A DNA stretch of 64,000 bases from Ohtaekwangia sp966211525 (GTDB taxonomy: Bacteria; Bacteroidota; Bacteroidia; Cytophagales; Cyclobacteriaceae): assembly GCA_966211525.1 (NCBI GenBank), contig CBIHOZ010000004.1, positions 36,452 through 100,451 of the forward strand. Reading direction: 5' to 3'. The translations under genes were made by a program, and so were the position numbers. The notes under the pieces were generated by a model, which worked only from the letters and a program-made list of their open reading frames with translations, was not told the origin of the DNA and made no database searches. This document shows, in pieces, positions 16,923 through 25,780 of the stretch. Within the stretch, counting starts at the first letter, position 1; each line of letters opens with the position of its first letter.

Positions 16923-19900
16923 CTACTCTAAACTTAAAACCTTGACTTTCTTAATAGTATTTCCACTCCTCAAAGTTACAAAATAAATCCCTGTAGGAAA
17001 TTTTCCCAAATCAAACTCGCCCAAATATCCCTGATCATGAGGTATCATAACAATTTTACCGATGTGCATACCAAATGCGTTGGTAATGTGCAAGTCACTG
17101 CTGGCTAACTGCTTAGATTCAATCCTCAACAATTTCCCCTTGGCCACAGGATTGGGATAGACCCTATATCCTGCAAAATCGGACTGCAAATCTTCTGCAA
17201 AAATGTTTTGTTTTGATACCAGGATACATGCTCCTACCTCTACTTCCAGGGTGTATTCACCGGATTCAGCAATATTTACAGCCTGGCTATCCCCTATTAT
17301 CGTGCCATCGAAATACCATGTGTTCCCGGCTTCATAATTCGATGTCAGTACGTTTTCATCCCCCACTGTGATTGTGGCTGGGTGAATTTCTTCAACAAAA
17401 ATGGTGGTCTGCAGAGACGATAATGGCATGGCACAAGAAGTATTTTGCTCGGAGATCGTAAACACGTTCGCTCCGGCCACCACCTTGTGGTGTGGTACCA
17501 GCAGTTCAAGGACATTGCCATTGCCTCGTTGACGCACTATTTCGTCCGACTGCCCTTGTATTGTAACAAAATAGTCGTTGCCCGGTTGTGATCCGTTTAC
17601 CCTTATAACTACATTGTCGCCTTTACAAACACGCGGTTCGTTCTCCAACGTATATACTGGTTCGTTCCTTGGTGAGATGGAAATATAGAACCGGTTGGAT
17701 CCATAACTGCGAGCATCCGAGGTAACATCAAACTCATACGAACGTAATTCGCTAAGCCGTACTTGTGTATTTGTAAATTGATCTGCTAAAGACAACGCTA
17801 TACCTTTTGTAAACGACTCCAGTTCAGAAAAGTCAAGCCTATAGTGGCCTTCTTCAATGTTGCTAACATCCAGCTTAATTATATTCTGACAGCTTAATGC
17901 GGGAAGTGAGTTTATGGAAAGTCGCTTATCGTTATCCAGCATCGTAGACACATTAAAAGAGCTATTCGGGAGTTTAAAAGCATCGGCATGATTGTCGAAA
18001 TGTTCGGTAGCATCTTCACGAAAATGAATAACAGCTTCATCGCGATATGCTCCTTGTCGCAACGTAATACGAAGTACATTTTCAGGTGCTGCTTCCCGGA
18101 AGAATATAGCGGCTGAACCAGGTGACTTCACCGTTTCAGCACAGCTAAATGTAAATGCTCCACTATTAGCTTTTACAAAAAAGGCTTGCCCCATCGGTAT
18201 ATACCGCGATCCTCCGTTAGTTCCAATCGTACCGTTAAAGGTTGCATATACAGGAGGATTCACGGAGTTATCAAGCATATATATAGTGTTGTCCAAACCA
18301 GTCCTTGTCCATCCAGCGGCAGCGTTCCAATCGATCGTAGAAGGATACGGATTTCCCACCAGATTCCATCCATCATTCGCATCTACTCCGGATGACGTAT
18401 AGGACATAGAAGAAGCAAAATTGATCGCTCCAAAATTTATAGGATTGCGAACATCCCAACGAGCGTTTCCGGCCGTTGATATCGGAGGAATATTTCCGCG
18501 TATGAATATTGAATAACCTCTTCCCGTTGTTAAGGTCTCTGTATTGGCATTGAGAGGAAAGTCCTGATAGCCATCGTTAGCATCATTAACACCGCTTCCA
18601 TTAACGTCTGTGATGATAGATTCGTTATATAAAAACATTGATTGTGACGTATTACAACCGCTGCAACTTGAGGTACCGGTAAACGATCCGGTAATCGGAA
18701 TTTCTGTCTGAATATCCTGCACCGTAGCATTTTGAACAGGTGAAGATATATACCTGTATATTCTGCCGTTGTTAAATGATGGACTGTTACTTCCGCCCTC
18801 AATCGACATATACCGCTGAACGGTTACATTGCCGACCACTTGTGAAGTTCCCGAGAGTGCAGCGATAGAGGCATCTACTGCAGGATCATCATCTGTTGAA
18901 AGTAAAGTTAAGACACCCGTACCTGTTGCTCCATCGGCATCTACTACAGCATTCGGGGCAATTGTGAGAATGCCACGTAGCGAATGACTATTTTCAAAAC
19001 GAACATCGGGATTCGCGGTGGAGTTTGTCACGGAAATATTATTGAAAGCCGTAACGCTGCTGCCCCTTACATTCTGCACGACCGATGCAGTTCCTAAAAA
19101 TGCAACGGTACCGGTACCCGCATTGAACGTACCATTGTTGGTAAAATACCCATGCACATTAAGTATGGCCGGTGCCGTGAGTGTACCGGTAATGGTTAGA
19201 TGCTGAAAAGAAGGATTGGATGATCCCAGTATAGAAGAGTTACCAGCAAATTCAACTATACCGTTGTTACGGTTGAATGTACTGTTGTTCGTCATATCAC
19301 CAGACACGGTAAGTGTTGAACTGGGGGCATTCAATGTTCCAGAAGAAATGGTGAGTGCACCTACACTCACGGCATTTGATAAACATGTTAACGTTCCGGA
19401 TGTAAGCGTCAATGTACCGGATGCCGTAATACCCGATGTAAGCGTTATTGTTCCGGCACTGCACGAAACATTATTAAGAGAGCCCCTGGCTTCAGCACCG
19501 GTGAACATTGTTCCTCCGGTAAAGGCAAGGTTATAGGGCCCTCCCGCCGGTATAGCACTTCCACTGGAAAATGATGCGGCTGAATTTCGCGTAACGTTCG
19601 CTCCGTTCGCAAAGGTTAATCCTGAGATATTGTCAACAATACCATCGGCCAGATTAAATGAATTCACAACGGTAAGGCTACTGTTCAAAGTGACCAATGT
19701 ACCTGCTGTCGGCCTGTTCAGCGTAAAGTTACCCAGCGTATTACCTGTTGACGAAAAGCTCAGCGTTCCCAAAACACCGGCATCAAGAATGCTAAGTGAT
19801 GACGATCCATCGGAAGATATAGCACCGCCTGTAAGTATATTATTGAACTGTGAGCGTAGTTCCAGCGACTGTCCTTCTATATGCAGTGTAGTACCAGAGG

Positions 19901-21707
19901 CAAGATTCAAATCGTCAAATACAACCAAAGGTGCGTTCATATCTACGGCACCATTATCAATTGTAAGATCAAGTGTAGTTAATCCCTGAGCAAAGACGAT
20001 GGTCTCCCCTGCCCGATCGACATTAATGGACTCAACCGTTGTTGGGCCGGAAAGAGGAAAGTCTGTACCGAGACTACCTGATCCCCCGATCTGCAAATTG
20101 CAGTTGTCTCCATTAAAGAATATATAGTTCGAACCACTGGTCGTGCCATTTACAACAAGTATTGCATCAGCATCGCCACTGTTCAAAATCAAATTACCAC
20201 CAGTAAGACCTATATCTCCATTTACTTCGAGTGTTCGTTCGTTACTGGTTGTTGTAAGCGAAATATCTCCTCCGGTGAGGTATACATTTCGCGAAACGAT
20301 CAGGTCATCATTTCCTACATTCAAGTTACCTGCAGTAACATAGAGGTCTCGTCCTAGTGAAAGTGATGTCGGTATACCGAGTTCTAACGATACACCCGAT
20401 GCGTTGTTGATCTCTGCATCAACGTCTGCAGTAGACGGATGACCATCACCGATAAATTGAGGTGCAGATCCGCCATATACAATTCTGGAATCTGCATTAT
20501 AGATTCTGTTCTCTACCCGTACGTTACCCAAACCATCGAACGCTCCGGTTGTTATGGCACCCGTTGAGTTTTCTGATTCGACAATAAGTGTTCCGCTTAC
20601 TGTCAGCGAACTACCGCTTCCTCCTATCAATTGAGATTCACCTATCAACCTGAGAGACTGGTTGGCAGATATAGTATAATGGAGGAGACTGACATCACTA
20701 ATGGCACCGGTATTTAAAAATGTATGTTCGGTTCCTGGCGACACAAAATTAACATCTCCAGTTCCAATACCAACCTCTGCAAGTGTTCCACTGAGAAGTT
20801 CGAAGTTGTTGGCAATGTTGAGAACTCCCGTGCCATTTCGTGAAATAACCAGAAGGCCACCCGGGGCGTTCATACTGAAGTCCGTGCCTATAGCAAGTGT
20901 GCACACACCAGATGTTGTGATATCGGATCCCTCTTCGTTTATAGAGGTATATATAAAGCTTCCTGCTATATTATATAGTGTACCGGGCGCTGTACCCGTG
21001 GTAGACAATCGCACACGTGAGGTACCTTCCACCGTTAGATCTCCACCAATAACTACGGTTGGGTTTTGAGTTGTGGCCATCTGAAATATACCTGTTCCGG
21101 TATTGATTATACGCAGGCTTCCACCGATCGAACTCAGCAAACCATTCATATTAAAGGTATTGAACTGAGCCGTACAATCCCACACAACATTTCCAAAAGC
21201 CTGAGACCAGTTACCGGTTTCGCTTCCGAGCGAGTAAGAAGTATACCCTTCAACCTGGAGCGTTGAATTTACGTGCCAGGATGCCAACGGTATAGCGCCT
21301 TGAGTTGTAGTAAAGAGATGTCGATAAATTGAACCGGATTCGAAGACAAGATTGTTACCGGTGGTTCCCGTGAGATTAGAAATGTCTTCTCGCACCAGGG
21401 TTCCATAGATATGGTTCTGTACGAAGCCCGGGCTTGCTTCCGACAGGATGCCCAAAGTACCGCCGGTGTTTATGGTTAGTTGAGAATTTACGGTCAACCC
21501 GTCAATTGTAACTGAGTACCCGGCAGGCACTGACACATTGTGATTAACGATAATGGATGTTGAATTTGCGTTGGTTGGAATAACGCCACCAACCCATGTT
21601 GAGGCGGCATTCCATGGACCATCCTGATTAGAGGTTATTGTTTGGGCTAGTATATCACCTGTAATCAATATGAAACCAACACTCAGGGCGAGTCTAGTCA
21701 TATTCAT
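16923..21707 (-). CDS. Giant secreted surface protein with T9SS type A sorting domain
   Basis: This 1594-residue protein has an N-terminal signal peptide (MTRLALSVGFILITGDILAQ) and opens with a DGPWNAASTWVGG segment typical of large Bacteroidota adhesin-like proteins. Up to about residue 1000, Gly/Ser/Thr-rich units such as SGTLTLTSGTLTC and NNGTFNAGTGTV repeat irregularly, suggesting a beta-solenoid. A region with GRGYSIFIRG and NLVGNPYPSTIDW follows. The last 80 residues start YRVYPNPVAKG and end with a KVKVLSLE strand, the type A T9SS C-terminal domain. Secretion by T9SS and attachment to the cell surface are therefore expected. Two ATGs (21707, 21701) are possible starts; the first lies inside a leader hairpin. 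Confidence 0.88.
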   Translation of the reverse strand: MNMTRLALSVGFILITGDILAQTITSNQDGPWNAASTWVGGVIPTNANSTSIIVNHNVSVPAGYSVTIDGLTVNSQLTINTGGTLGILSEASPGFVQNHIYGTLVREDISNLTGTTGNNLVFESGSIYRHLFTTTQGAIPLASWHVNSTLQVEGYTSYSLGSETGNWSQAFGNVVWDCTAQFNTFNMNGLLSSIGGSLRIINTGTGIFQMATTQNPTVVIGGDLTVEGTSRVRLSTTGTAPGTLYNIAGSFIYTSINEEGSDITTSGVCTLAIGTDFSMNAPGGLLVISRNGTGVLNIANNFELLSGTLAEVGIGTGDVNFVSPGTEHTFLNTGAISDVSLLHYTISANQSLRLIGESQLIGGSGSSLTVSGTLIVESENSTGAITTGAFDGLGNVRVENRIYNADSRIVYGGSAPQFIGDGHPSTADVDAEINNASGVSLELGIPTSLSLGRDLYVTAGNLNVGNDDLIVSRNVYLTGGDISLTTTSNERTLEVNGDIGLTGGNLILNSGDADAILVVNGTTSGSNYIFFNGDNCNLQIGGSGSLGTDFPLSGPTTVESINVDRAGETIVFAQGLTTLDLTIDNGAVDMNAPLVVFDDLNLASGTTLHIEGQSLELRSQFNNILTGGAISSDGSSSLSILDAGVLGTLSFSSTGNTLGNFTLNRPTAGTLVTLNSSLTVVNSFNLADGIVDNISGLTFANGANVTRNSAASFSSGSAIPAGGPYNLAFTGGTMFTGAEARGSLNNVSCSAGTITLTSGITASGTLTLTSGTLTCLSNAVSVGALTISSGTLNAPSSTLTVSGDMTNNSTFNRNNGIVEFAGNSSILGSSNPSFQHLTITGTLTAPAILNVHGYFTNNGTFNAGTGTVAFLGTASVVQNVRGSSVTAFNNISVTNSTANPDVRFENSHSLRGILTIAPNAVVDADGATGTGVLTLLSTDDDPAVDASIAALSGTSQVVGNVTVQRYMSIEGGSNSPSFNNGRIYRYISSPVQNATVQDIQTEIPITGSFTGTSSCSGCNTSQSMFLYNESIITDVNGSGVNDANDGYQDFPLNANTETLTTGRGYSIFIRGNIPPISTAGNARWDVRNPINFGAINFASSMSYTSSGVDANDGWNLVGNPYPSTIDWNAAAGWTRTGLDNTIYMLDNSVNPPVYATFNGTIGTNGGSRYIPMGQAFFVKANSGAFTFSCAETVKSPGSAAIFFREAAPENVLRITLRQGAYRDEAVIHFREDATEHFDNHADAFKLPNSSFNVSTMLDNDKRLSINSLPALSCQNIIKLDVSNIEEGHYRLDFSELESFTKGIALSLADQFTNTQVRLSELRSYEFDVTSDARSYGSNRFYISISPRNEPVYTLENEPRVCKGDNVVIRVNGSQPGNDYFVTIQGQSDEIVRQRGNGNVLELLVPHHKVVAGANVFTISEQNTSCAMPLSSLQTTIFVEEIHPATITVGDENVLTSNYEAGNTWYFDGTIIGDSQAVNIAESGEYTLEVEVGACILVSKQNIFAEDLQSDFAGYRVYPNPVAKGKLLRIESKQLASSDLHITNAFGMHIGKIVMIPHDQGYLGEFDLGKFPTGIYFVTLRSGNTIKKVKVLSLE

Positions 21708-21768
21708 AGGCAGAAGGACCGAAATCCTTGGTTAGAGGGTTTTGTTTTTTCAGGACAACTGCCTATGA
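21704..21768 (-). promoter_or_regulatory. Leader hairpin covering the first start codon of the surface-protein gene
   Basis: TCATAGGCAG (21704-21713) and CTGCCTATGA (21759-21768) are perfect 10-base inverted arms, and a nested AAGGA/TCCTT hairpin (21714-21729) lies between them. In the minus-strand mRNA the 3' arm contains the first ATG (21707-21705). The structure could control translation of the surface protein. I do not recognise it as a known riboswitch. Confidence 0.5.
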
Positions 21769-21797
21769 AGCTAGAGAATATTTCTATAACATACTAA

Positions 21798-22925
21798 CTA
21801 TTTAACATTCTTAATTATCTGAACTATATCCGCAAGTTGCTGAGCAGTAAGGTTTGAGCCCGACGGTAAACACAGCCCTGTCTCAAAAAGCTTTTCAGAT
21901 ACACCGGAAGTATAGGACGGGTACTCCTTGAAAACTGGCTGCATGTGCATTGGCTTCCAAAGCGGTCTGCTTTCTATATTTTCTTTTTCAAGAGTTAGTC
22001 TCAATTTCTCACGATCAAAGCCTGCCTTTGCCGGATCGATTAATATAGTTGTTAACCAACGGTTGGCGAATGCGCCCTCGAATTCACTTTGAAATTCGAT
22101 GCCTTTTATACCTGCCAATTCTTTTTTATAGAAGTTAAATACCTCTCTGCGTTGACGAACACGTTCGTCCAGCACACGGAGCTGCCCACGACCTATACCT
22201 GCGCTTATGTTGCTAAGACGATAGTTATAGCCTATATGCGTATGCTCATAGTGAGGAGCTGCATCGCGTGCCTGCGTAGCGAGGAATTTTGCTTTAGCGA
22301 TCCACTCTTTGTTCTCGGATACAAGCGCACCACCACCCGAGGTTGTTATGATCTTATTACCATTGAAAGAGTAAATACCCATGTCGCTCATTGTACCGAG
22401 CTTCTTGCCGAAGTAGCTTGAACCAAGTCCCTCAGCAGCATCTTCGATTACAGGTATATCATATTGCTTCGCTATAGCATTGATTTCATTCATCTTCGCA
22501 GGCATACCATATAAGTGCACGACAATGATTGCCTTCGGCTTTTTACCTTTCGCGATACGATCCTTTATAGCTTTTTCGAGCAACACAGGATCAAGGTTCC
22601 AGGAGTCCACCTCAGAGTCAACGAACACCGGTATAGCTTGCTGGTAGCGAATAGGATTACAAGAACCGGAAAAGGTAAATGATGAACAGATAACCTCATC
22701 ACCCGGGTTTACATTCAATAAGATCAAAGCCAGGTGAATGGCTGCCGTGCCTGATGAAAGCGCAGCACAATATTTTGTTGAATTGTACGAGACAAGTTCC
22801 TCTTCAAAAGCATTGATATGAGGGCCTACCGGAGATATCCAGTTTGCCTCGAAAGCTTCATTAACAAACTTTATTTCTTCCCCACCCATGTGCGGAGACG
22901 ACAGGTAAATCTTTTCTTTAGTCAT
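21798..22925 (-). CDS. DegT/DnrJ/EryC1 family sugar aminotransferase (PglE-like)
   Basis: This 375-residue PLP enzyme transfers an amino group to a 4-keto nucleotide sugar. The PLP lysine is Lys191 in YSFNGNKIITTSGGGAL, with Asp162 in IEDAAEGLG and the SSGTAAIHLAL phosphate-binding stretch near 57-67. The FNGNKIITTSGGGA sequence is characteristic of PglE-type enzymes that act on UDP-4-keto-6-deoxy-GlcNAc. It is the only sugar aminotransferase in the window, so it may serve both the bacillosamine-type branch and the legionaminate-type branch, which lacks its own LegC. It lies between the exosortase pair and the surface-protein gene in the glycan operon. Confidence 0.9.
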   Translation of the reverse strand: MTKEKIYLSSPHMGGEEIKFVNEAFEANWISPVGPHINAFEEELVSYNSTKYCAALSSGTAAIHLALILLNVNPGDEVICSSFTFSGSCNPIRYQQAIPVFVDSEVDSWNLDPVLLEKAIKDRIAKGKKPKAIIVVHLYGMPAKMNEINAIAKQYDIPVIEDAAEGLGSSYFGKKLGTMSDMGIYSFNGNKIITTSGGGALVSENKEWIAKAKFLATQARDAAPHYEHTHIGYNYRLSNISAGIGRGQLRVLDERVRQRREVFNFYKKELAGIKGIEFQSEFEGAFANRWLTTILIDPAKAGFDREKLRLTLEKENIESRPLWKPMHMQPVFKEYPSYTSGVSEKLFETGLCLPSGSNLTAQQLADIVQIIKNVK

Positions 22926-22946
22926 ATGTAAAAAGGCAAATATACA

Positions 22947-23354
22947 TTAAACAGTTTTTTCCTTAGAGCTTATTTTCTTTTGATAGTAAAATGCAGGGAT
23001 CAATAACAATAGTAGCGTTGGATTGAGAATCAGCCTGTGCAAAAACGAAAGTAACGGACCATTGTACGCGGGGTATTGAATTTTTAATATAAAGTAGGGT
23101 ATCAGAAAAAACACAATCCCTATCCCCTGCACCCAAAGTGCAAATACTACATACTTTCTTTCTCCGAACAGGGCGTAGATCAACCCGATCGTTAGAAAAT
23201 CATTAAGCAGGAAACGGATGGATCGGTTGATAATGAACTGGTAAATGTGGATATCCGAAAAACCCATTATTGCAGCTATGTTTATACGCTGGAATAGGAA
23301 CACAACAACAAGTCCGACAATTGATAGTATCCCGATTACAACCCGTACTTTCAT
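22947..23354 (-). CDS. Exosortase F system-associated membrane protein
   Basis: This 135-residue protein has about four membrane helices. It has conserved-looking polar points such as RSIRFLLNDFLTIGLIYALFGE in the middle and RLILNPTLLLLLIPAFYYQ near the end. It resembles the exosortase F-associated family found next to XrtF in Bacteroidota. The ATG at 23354 overlaps the exosortase stop as ATGA, so the two are translationally coupled; the frame upstream of it is only overlap. The exact role is unknown, and partnership with the exosortase is inferred from pairing. Confidence 0.75.
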   Translation of the reverse strand: MKVRVVIGILSIVGLVVVFLFQRINIAAIMGFSDIHIYQFIINRSIRFLLNDFLTIGLIYALFGERKYVVFALWVQGIGIVFFLIPYFILKIQYPAYNGPLLSFLHRLILNPTLLLLLIPAFYYQKKISSKEKTV

Positions 23355-23893
23355 GATTGCGTCTTTGCCACCGAAGAAATCCGTACCCACCAGATCCAAA
23401 AAATCAAAACAGCTACATAAATTACAGCCGTGAATAAGTACTTATGTGTAAAATACATATAGTGTGGCATCTTGATCGACACCCAAAACAATAGCGTTAT
23501 ACGTCCGAGGTTGATCAGGTGTATACCTATAAATCCCAACGGAATAAACCATAACATTTTTCGAGTGAACGGGCCAAAGGCAATAACAAAAGACAGGAAA
23601 ACAATCATCACGTTTAAGCCATTGCAACCTTCATAAACCGATACTATATTTTTACCTCCACAAACCAGCGCTGTTGTGGGTTTAACCGGTGAGTCATTGG
23701 CAGCTACATCAGTTCCAAAAAGTCTTAAGATGAATGCTGAATGCTCTGAAGCAAGTTGTGTAGCTGGGTCTGGCTTGGGATGGTATGCGGTTATGTACAA
23801 ACCATATAATAGATTTAGTACTATATATAGACCAACAAATTTTGCCAAGAAAAATACAGTCGGCTTAAACTCTTTCAATGAAATTGATGCCAT
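23351..23893 (-). CDS. Exosortase (XrtF-type) transpeptidase
   Basis: This 180-residue multi-pass membrane protein has the exosortase catalytic triad in sequence: Cys90 in YEGCNGLN, Arg131 in NLGRITLL and His150 in FTHKYLF, each at a membrane-helix boundary. Exosortases cut C-terminal tails of exported proteins and may transfer them to an envelope anchor. It is small, as expected for the XrtF branch. The ATG at 23893 (MASISLKEF) is preferred; the frame extends into the acetyltransferase gene but without family character. It sits inside a glycan operon, as many exosortases do. A likely substrate is the 64-residue protein at 16728-16922. Confidence 0.88.
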   Translation of the reverse strand: MASISLKEFKPTVFFLAKFVGLYIVLNLLYGLYITAYHPKPDPATQLASEHSAFILRLFGTDVAANDSPVKPTTALVCGGKNIVSVYEGCNGLNVMIVFLSFVIAFGPFTRKMLWFIPLGFIGIHLINLGRITLLFWVSIKMPHYMYFTHKYLFTAVIYVAVLIFWIWWVRISSVAKTQS

Positions 23894-23895
23894 CT

Positions 23896-24522
23896 TTATA
23901 TCTCTTTTGCAGGAACACCTGCGACCGTTGTGTGTTGTAAAACATCTTTCAGTACAACAGCGCCCATGCCTACTGTACACGACTCTCCCAATGATGCCCG
24001 GTTCAGTATATTTGCTCCCGATCCTATAAATGCTGATCGGCCTATATTTACCGACCCGGCTATATTCACACCGCACATAACAGAAGTATAGTCCTCTACC
24101 CTAGAATCATGTCCTATCGTTGTGTTGAGATTGATCAAAACATGTTTACCGATATATATTTCGGTGGTCAGAATACATCCGGCTGTAATAATACTGCCGG
24201 CACCTATAGTTATTGACGCGGGGTCCTGCAGAATTACGGATGGATGGATTAACTTCGGAAAGTATACGGAATACTTCAACAATTGTTCCTCCAGTCGTTG
24301 CTTGACCAACGGGCTGCCTACCGCAAGGATGACATTAACAGTTGACGTCATGGCCTGTATAACTGGCAGTCCGCCCATCACCCTCAGTCCTTTTACCTCT
24401 GTACCTGGCTGCACGTTGTCATCAATGAAACCAATCGGCTGCCACTCTGGTAATGCGTTAATCATCGTTAGCACTTCACGGCCCAATCCACCAGCACCAT
24501 ATATAATGATTTCTTTTTTCAT
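23896..24522 (-). CDS. PglD-like sugar N-acetyltransferase (first of two)
   Basis: This 208-residue protein has an N-terminal Rossmann-like lobe (IIIYGAGGLGREV, residues 5-17) and a left-handed beta-helix of hexapeptide repeats from about 95 on. His138 in TTIGHDSRVED is the expected catalytic base. This matches PglD/NeuD enzymes, which acetylate the 4-amino group of a UDP-6-deoxy sugar with acetyl-CoA. The end is short (VAGVPAKEI). It overlaps the second PglD-like gene by 4 bases and is followed after 2 bases by the exosortase. Which of the two acts in bacillosamine synthesis, and which if any as LegH, is not clear. Confidence 0.88.
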   Translation of the reverse strand: MKKEIIIYGAGGLGREVLTMINALPEWQPIGFIDDNVQPGTEVKGLRVMGGLPVIQAMTSTVNVILAVGSPLVKQRLEEQLLKYSVYFPKLIHPSVILQDPASITIGAGSIITAGCILTTEIYIGKHVLINLNTTIGHDSRVEDYTSVMCGVNIAGSVNIGRSAFIGSGANILNRASLGESCTVGMGAVVLKDVLQHTTVAGVPAKEI

Positions 24523-25133
24523 GGTTTGTCGTACCGGATGATGCGCCCGGGATTACCCACTACCACAGCGTAATCAGGTACATCCTGAATTACTACGGCA
24601 CCGGCTCCTACCGTTGCCCACGCTCCAACGCGTTTTCCGGGAATAATAACGGAGCCTGCTCCTATAAATGATCCTTCTCCTATACTTACGCAACCACACA
24701 AAACGGCTCCTGGTGCTATATGAACAAAATCTTCTACAACACAGTCATGATCGATGGTAGCGCCCGTATTAACGATAACATGATTTCCTAGTTTACACTG
24801 AGCCTGCACAATGGAACCTTGTAGAAGCATGTTACCAGTTCCCAAAGAAGCAAAAGAAGAAAGTATAACAGAAGGATGAATTACATTTGTGAAGGAGTGT
24901 TTCGTTACCAACGCCACACGCTTTCGCACAGCGTTACTACCAATGGCAACAACGGCCTGGGCCTGTGGCTCAAATTCCGGATCATAAACACCTCGTTGAG
25001 GAACACCGAATAAATCACCGGTATATTTCGGATCGAAAAGTGCTACAACCTTTTGCCCCAGCGTAAGTAAACTGTCCAACACAACCCGGGCATGTTCACC
25101 TCCTCCTTGTAAAATGATCTTATGTGTTTCCAC
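24519..25133 (-). CDS. PglD-like sugar N-acetyltransferase (second of two)
   Basis: This 204-residue protein has the same two-lobe layout as its downstream neighbour: IILQGGGEHARVV near the start, then hexapeptide repeats with His129 in GATIDHDCVVEDF as the likely catalytic base. The frame begins with GTG at 25133 (METHKI when read as start), overlapping the sugar transferase end by 14 bases. The two paralogs differ strongly outside the motifs, so they are probably not a recent duplication and may have different substrates. One could supply the LegH step missing from the legionaminate-type cluster. Confidence 0.88.
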   Translation of the reverse strand: METHKIILQGGGEHARVVLDSLLTLGQKVVALFDPKYTGDLFGVPQRGVYDPEFEPQAQAVVAIGSNAVRKRVALVTKHSFTNVIHPSVILSSFASLGTGNMLLQGSIVQAQCKLGNHVIVNTGATIDHDCVVEDFVHIAPGAVLCGCVSIGEGSFIGAGSVIIPGKRVGAWATVGAGAVVIQDVPDYAVVVGNPGRIIRYDKP

Positions 25134-25746
25134 GAAATTTCTCCATTGTTACTGAAGTGCCACTGCTGACCCCCTCAGCTTTAAATACTTTTACAATCGT
25201 CAAAAATAAGATTTTAATATCTAACGCAAAGGATATGTTGTCAACATACCAGACATCATAGGCGAAACGCTCCGGCCAATCAAGTGTGTTACGGCCATTT
25301 ACCTGCGCCCATCCTGTAATGCCCGGTTTAACTTCGTGACGTCTTCGTTGCTGTTGGTTATAGAGCGGAAGATACTCCACCAGCAATGGACGCGGTCCTA
25401 CGATGGACATATCACCCTTCAGTACATTAATCATCTGTGGCAGTTCATCCAGTGAGGTTTTCCGTACAAATTTACCGATGGCTGTCAGGCGTTTGTCATC
25501 GGGCAACAAGTTACCTTCAGCATCCCGTTCATCGGTCATCGTTTTAAATTTAAAAACGCGGAATATTTTGCCATCCTTTCCGGGACGCTCCTGCAGAAAC
25601 CATATATTTCCTTTGTTGGCAAACCATAGCAGTATAATGGACAACACCAGCAAAGGTGAAGCAACAATCAACACTACAAATGCAGTGGCTCTGTCGAAGA
25701 AAGGTTTTACAATTGATACGTACACGCCTGATACTTTATTTGACAA
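25120..25746 (-). CDS. Undecaprenyl-phosphate phosphoglycosyltransferase (PglC/WcaJ family)
   Basis: This enzyme of about 208 residues starts lipid-linked glycan assembly by moving a sugar phosphate to undecaprenyl phosphate. There is one membrane segment near 16-38, then the family motifs: QERPGKDGKIF, FKFKTM, SLDELPQ, GDMSIVGPRPLL and KPGITGWAQV. Its short form with one helix is that of PglC, and PglD/E/F-like genes share its operon, so a bacillosamine-type UDP sugar is the likely donor. No ATG is available; the start is a TTG at 25746 or a GTG at 25725. GT4 follows upstream in the assembly line. Confidence 0.92.
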   Translation of the reverse strand: MSNKVSGVYVSIVKPFFDRATAFVVLIVASPLLVLSIILLWFANKGNIWFLQERPGKDGKIFRVFKFKTMTDERDAEGNLLPDDKRLTAIGKFVRKTSLDELPQMINVLKGDMSIVGPRPLLVEYLPLYNQQQRRRHEVKPGITGWAQVNGRNTLDWPERFAYDVWYVDNISFALDIKILFLTIVKVFKAEGVSSGTSVTMEKFRGNT

Positions 25747-25780
25747 AGATACATGAAGCTATATAGGTGGAGCTCTGTAA

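Noticed and set aside
19000..20600. Repetitive appearance suggesting a CRISPR array or tandem repeats
   Set aside because: The similarity is between degenerate protein-coding units within one open frame; there are no exact direct repeats with regular spacers.
18186..21266. Several plus-strand frames opposite the giant surface protein
   Set aside because: They are antisense shadows of a repetitive Gly/Ser/Thr-rich gene; their Pro/Val/Ser-rich translations follow from its codon use.
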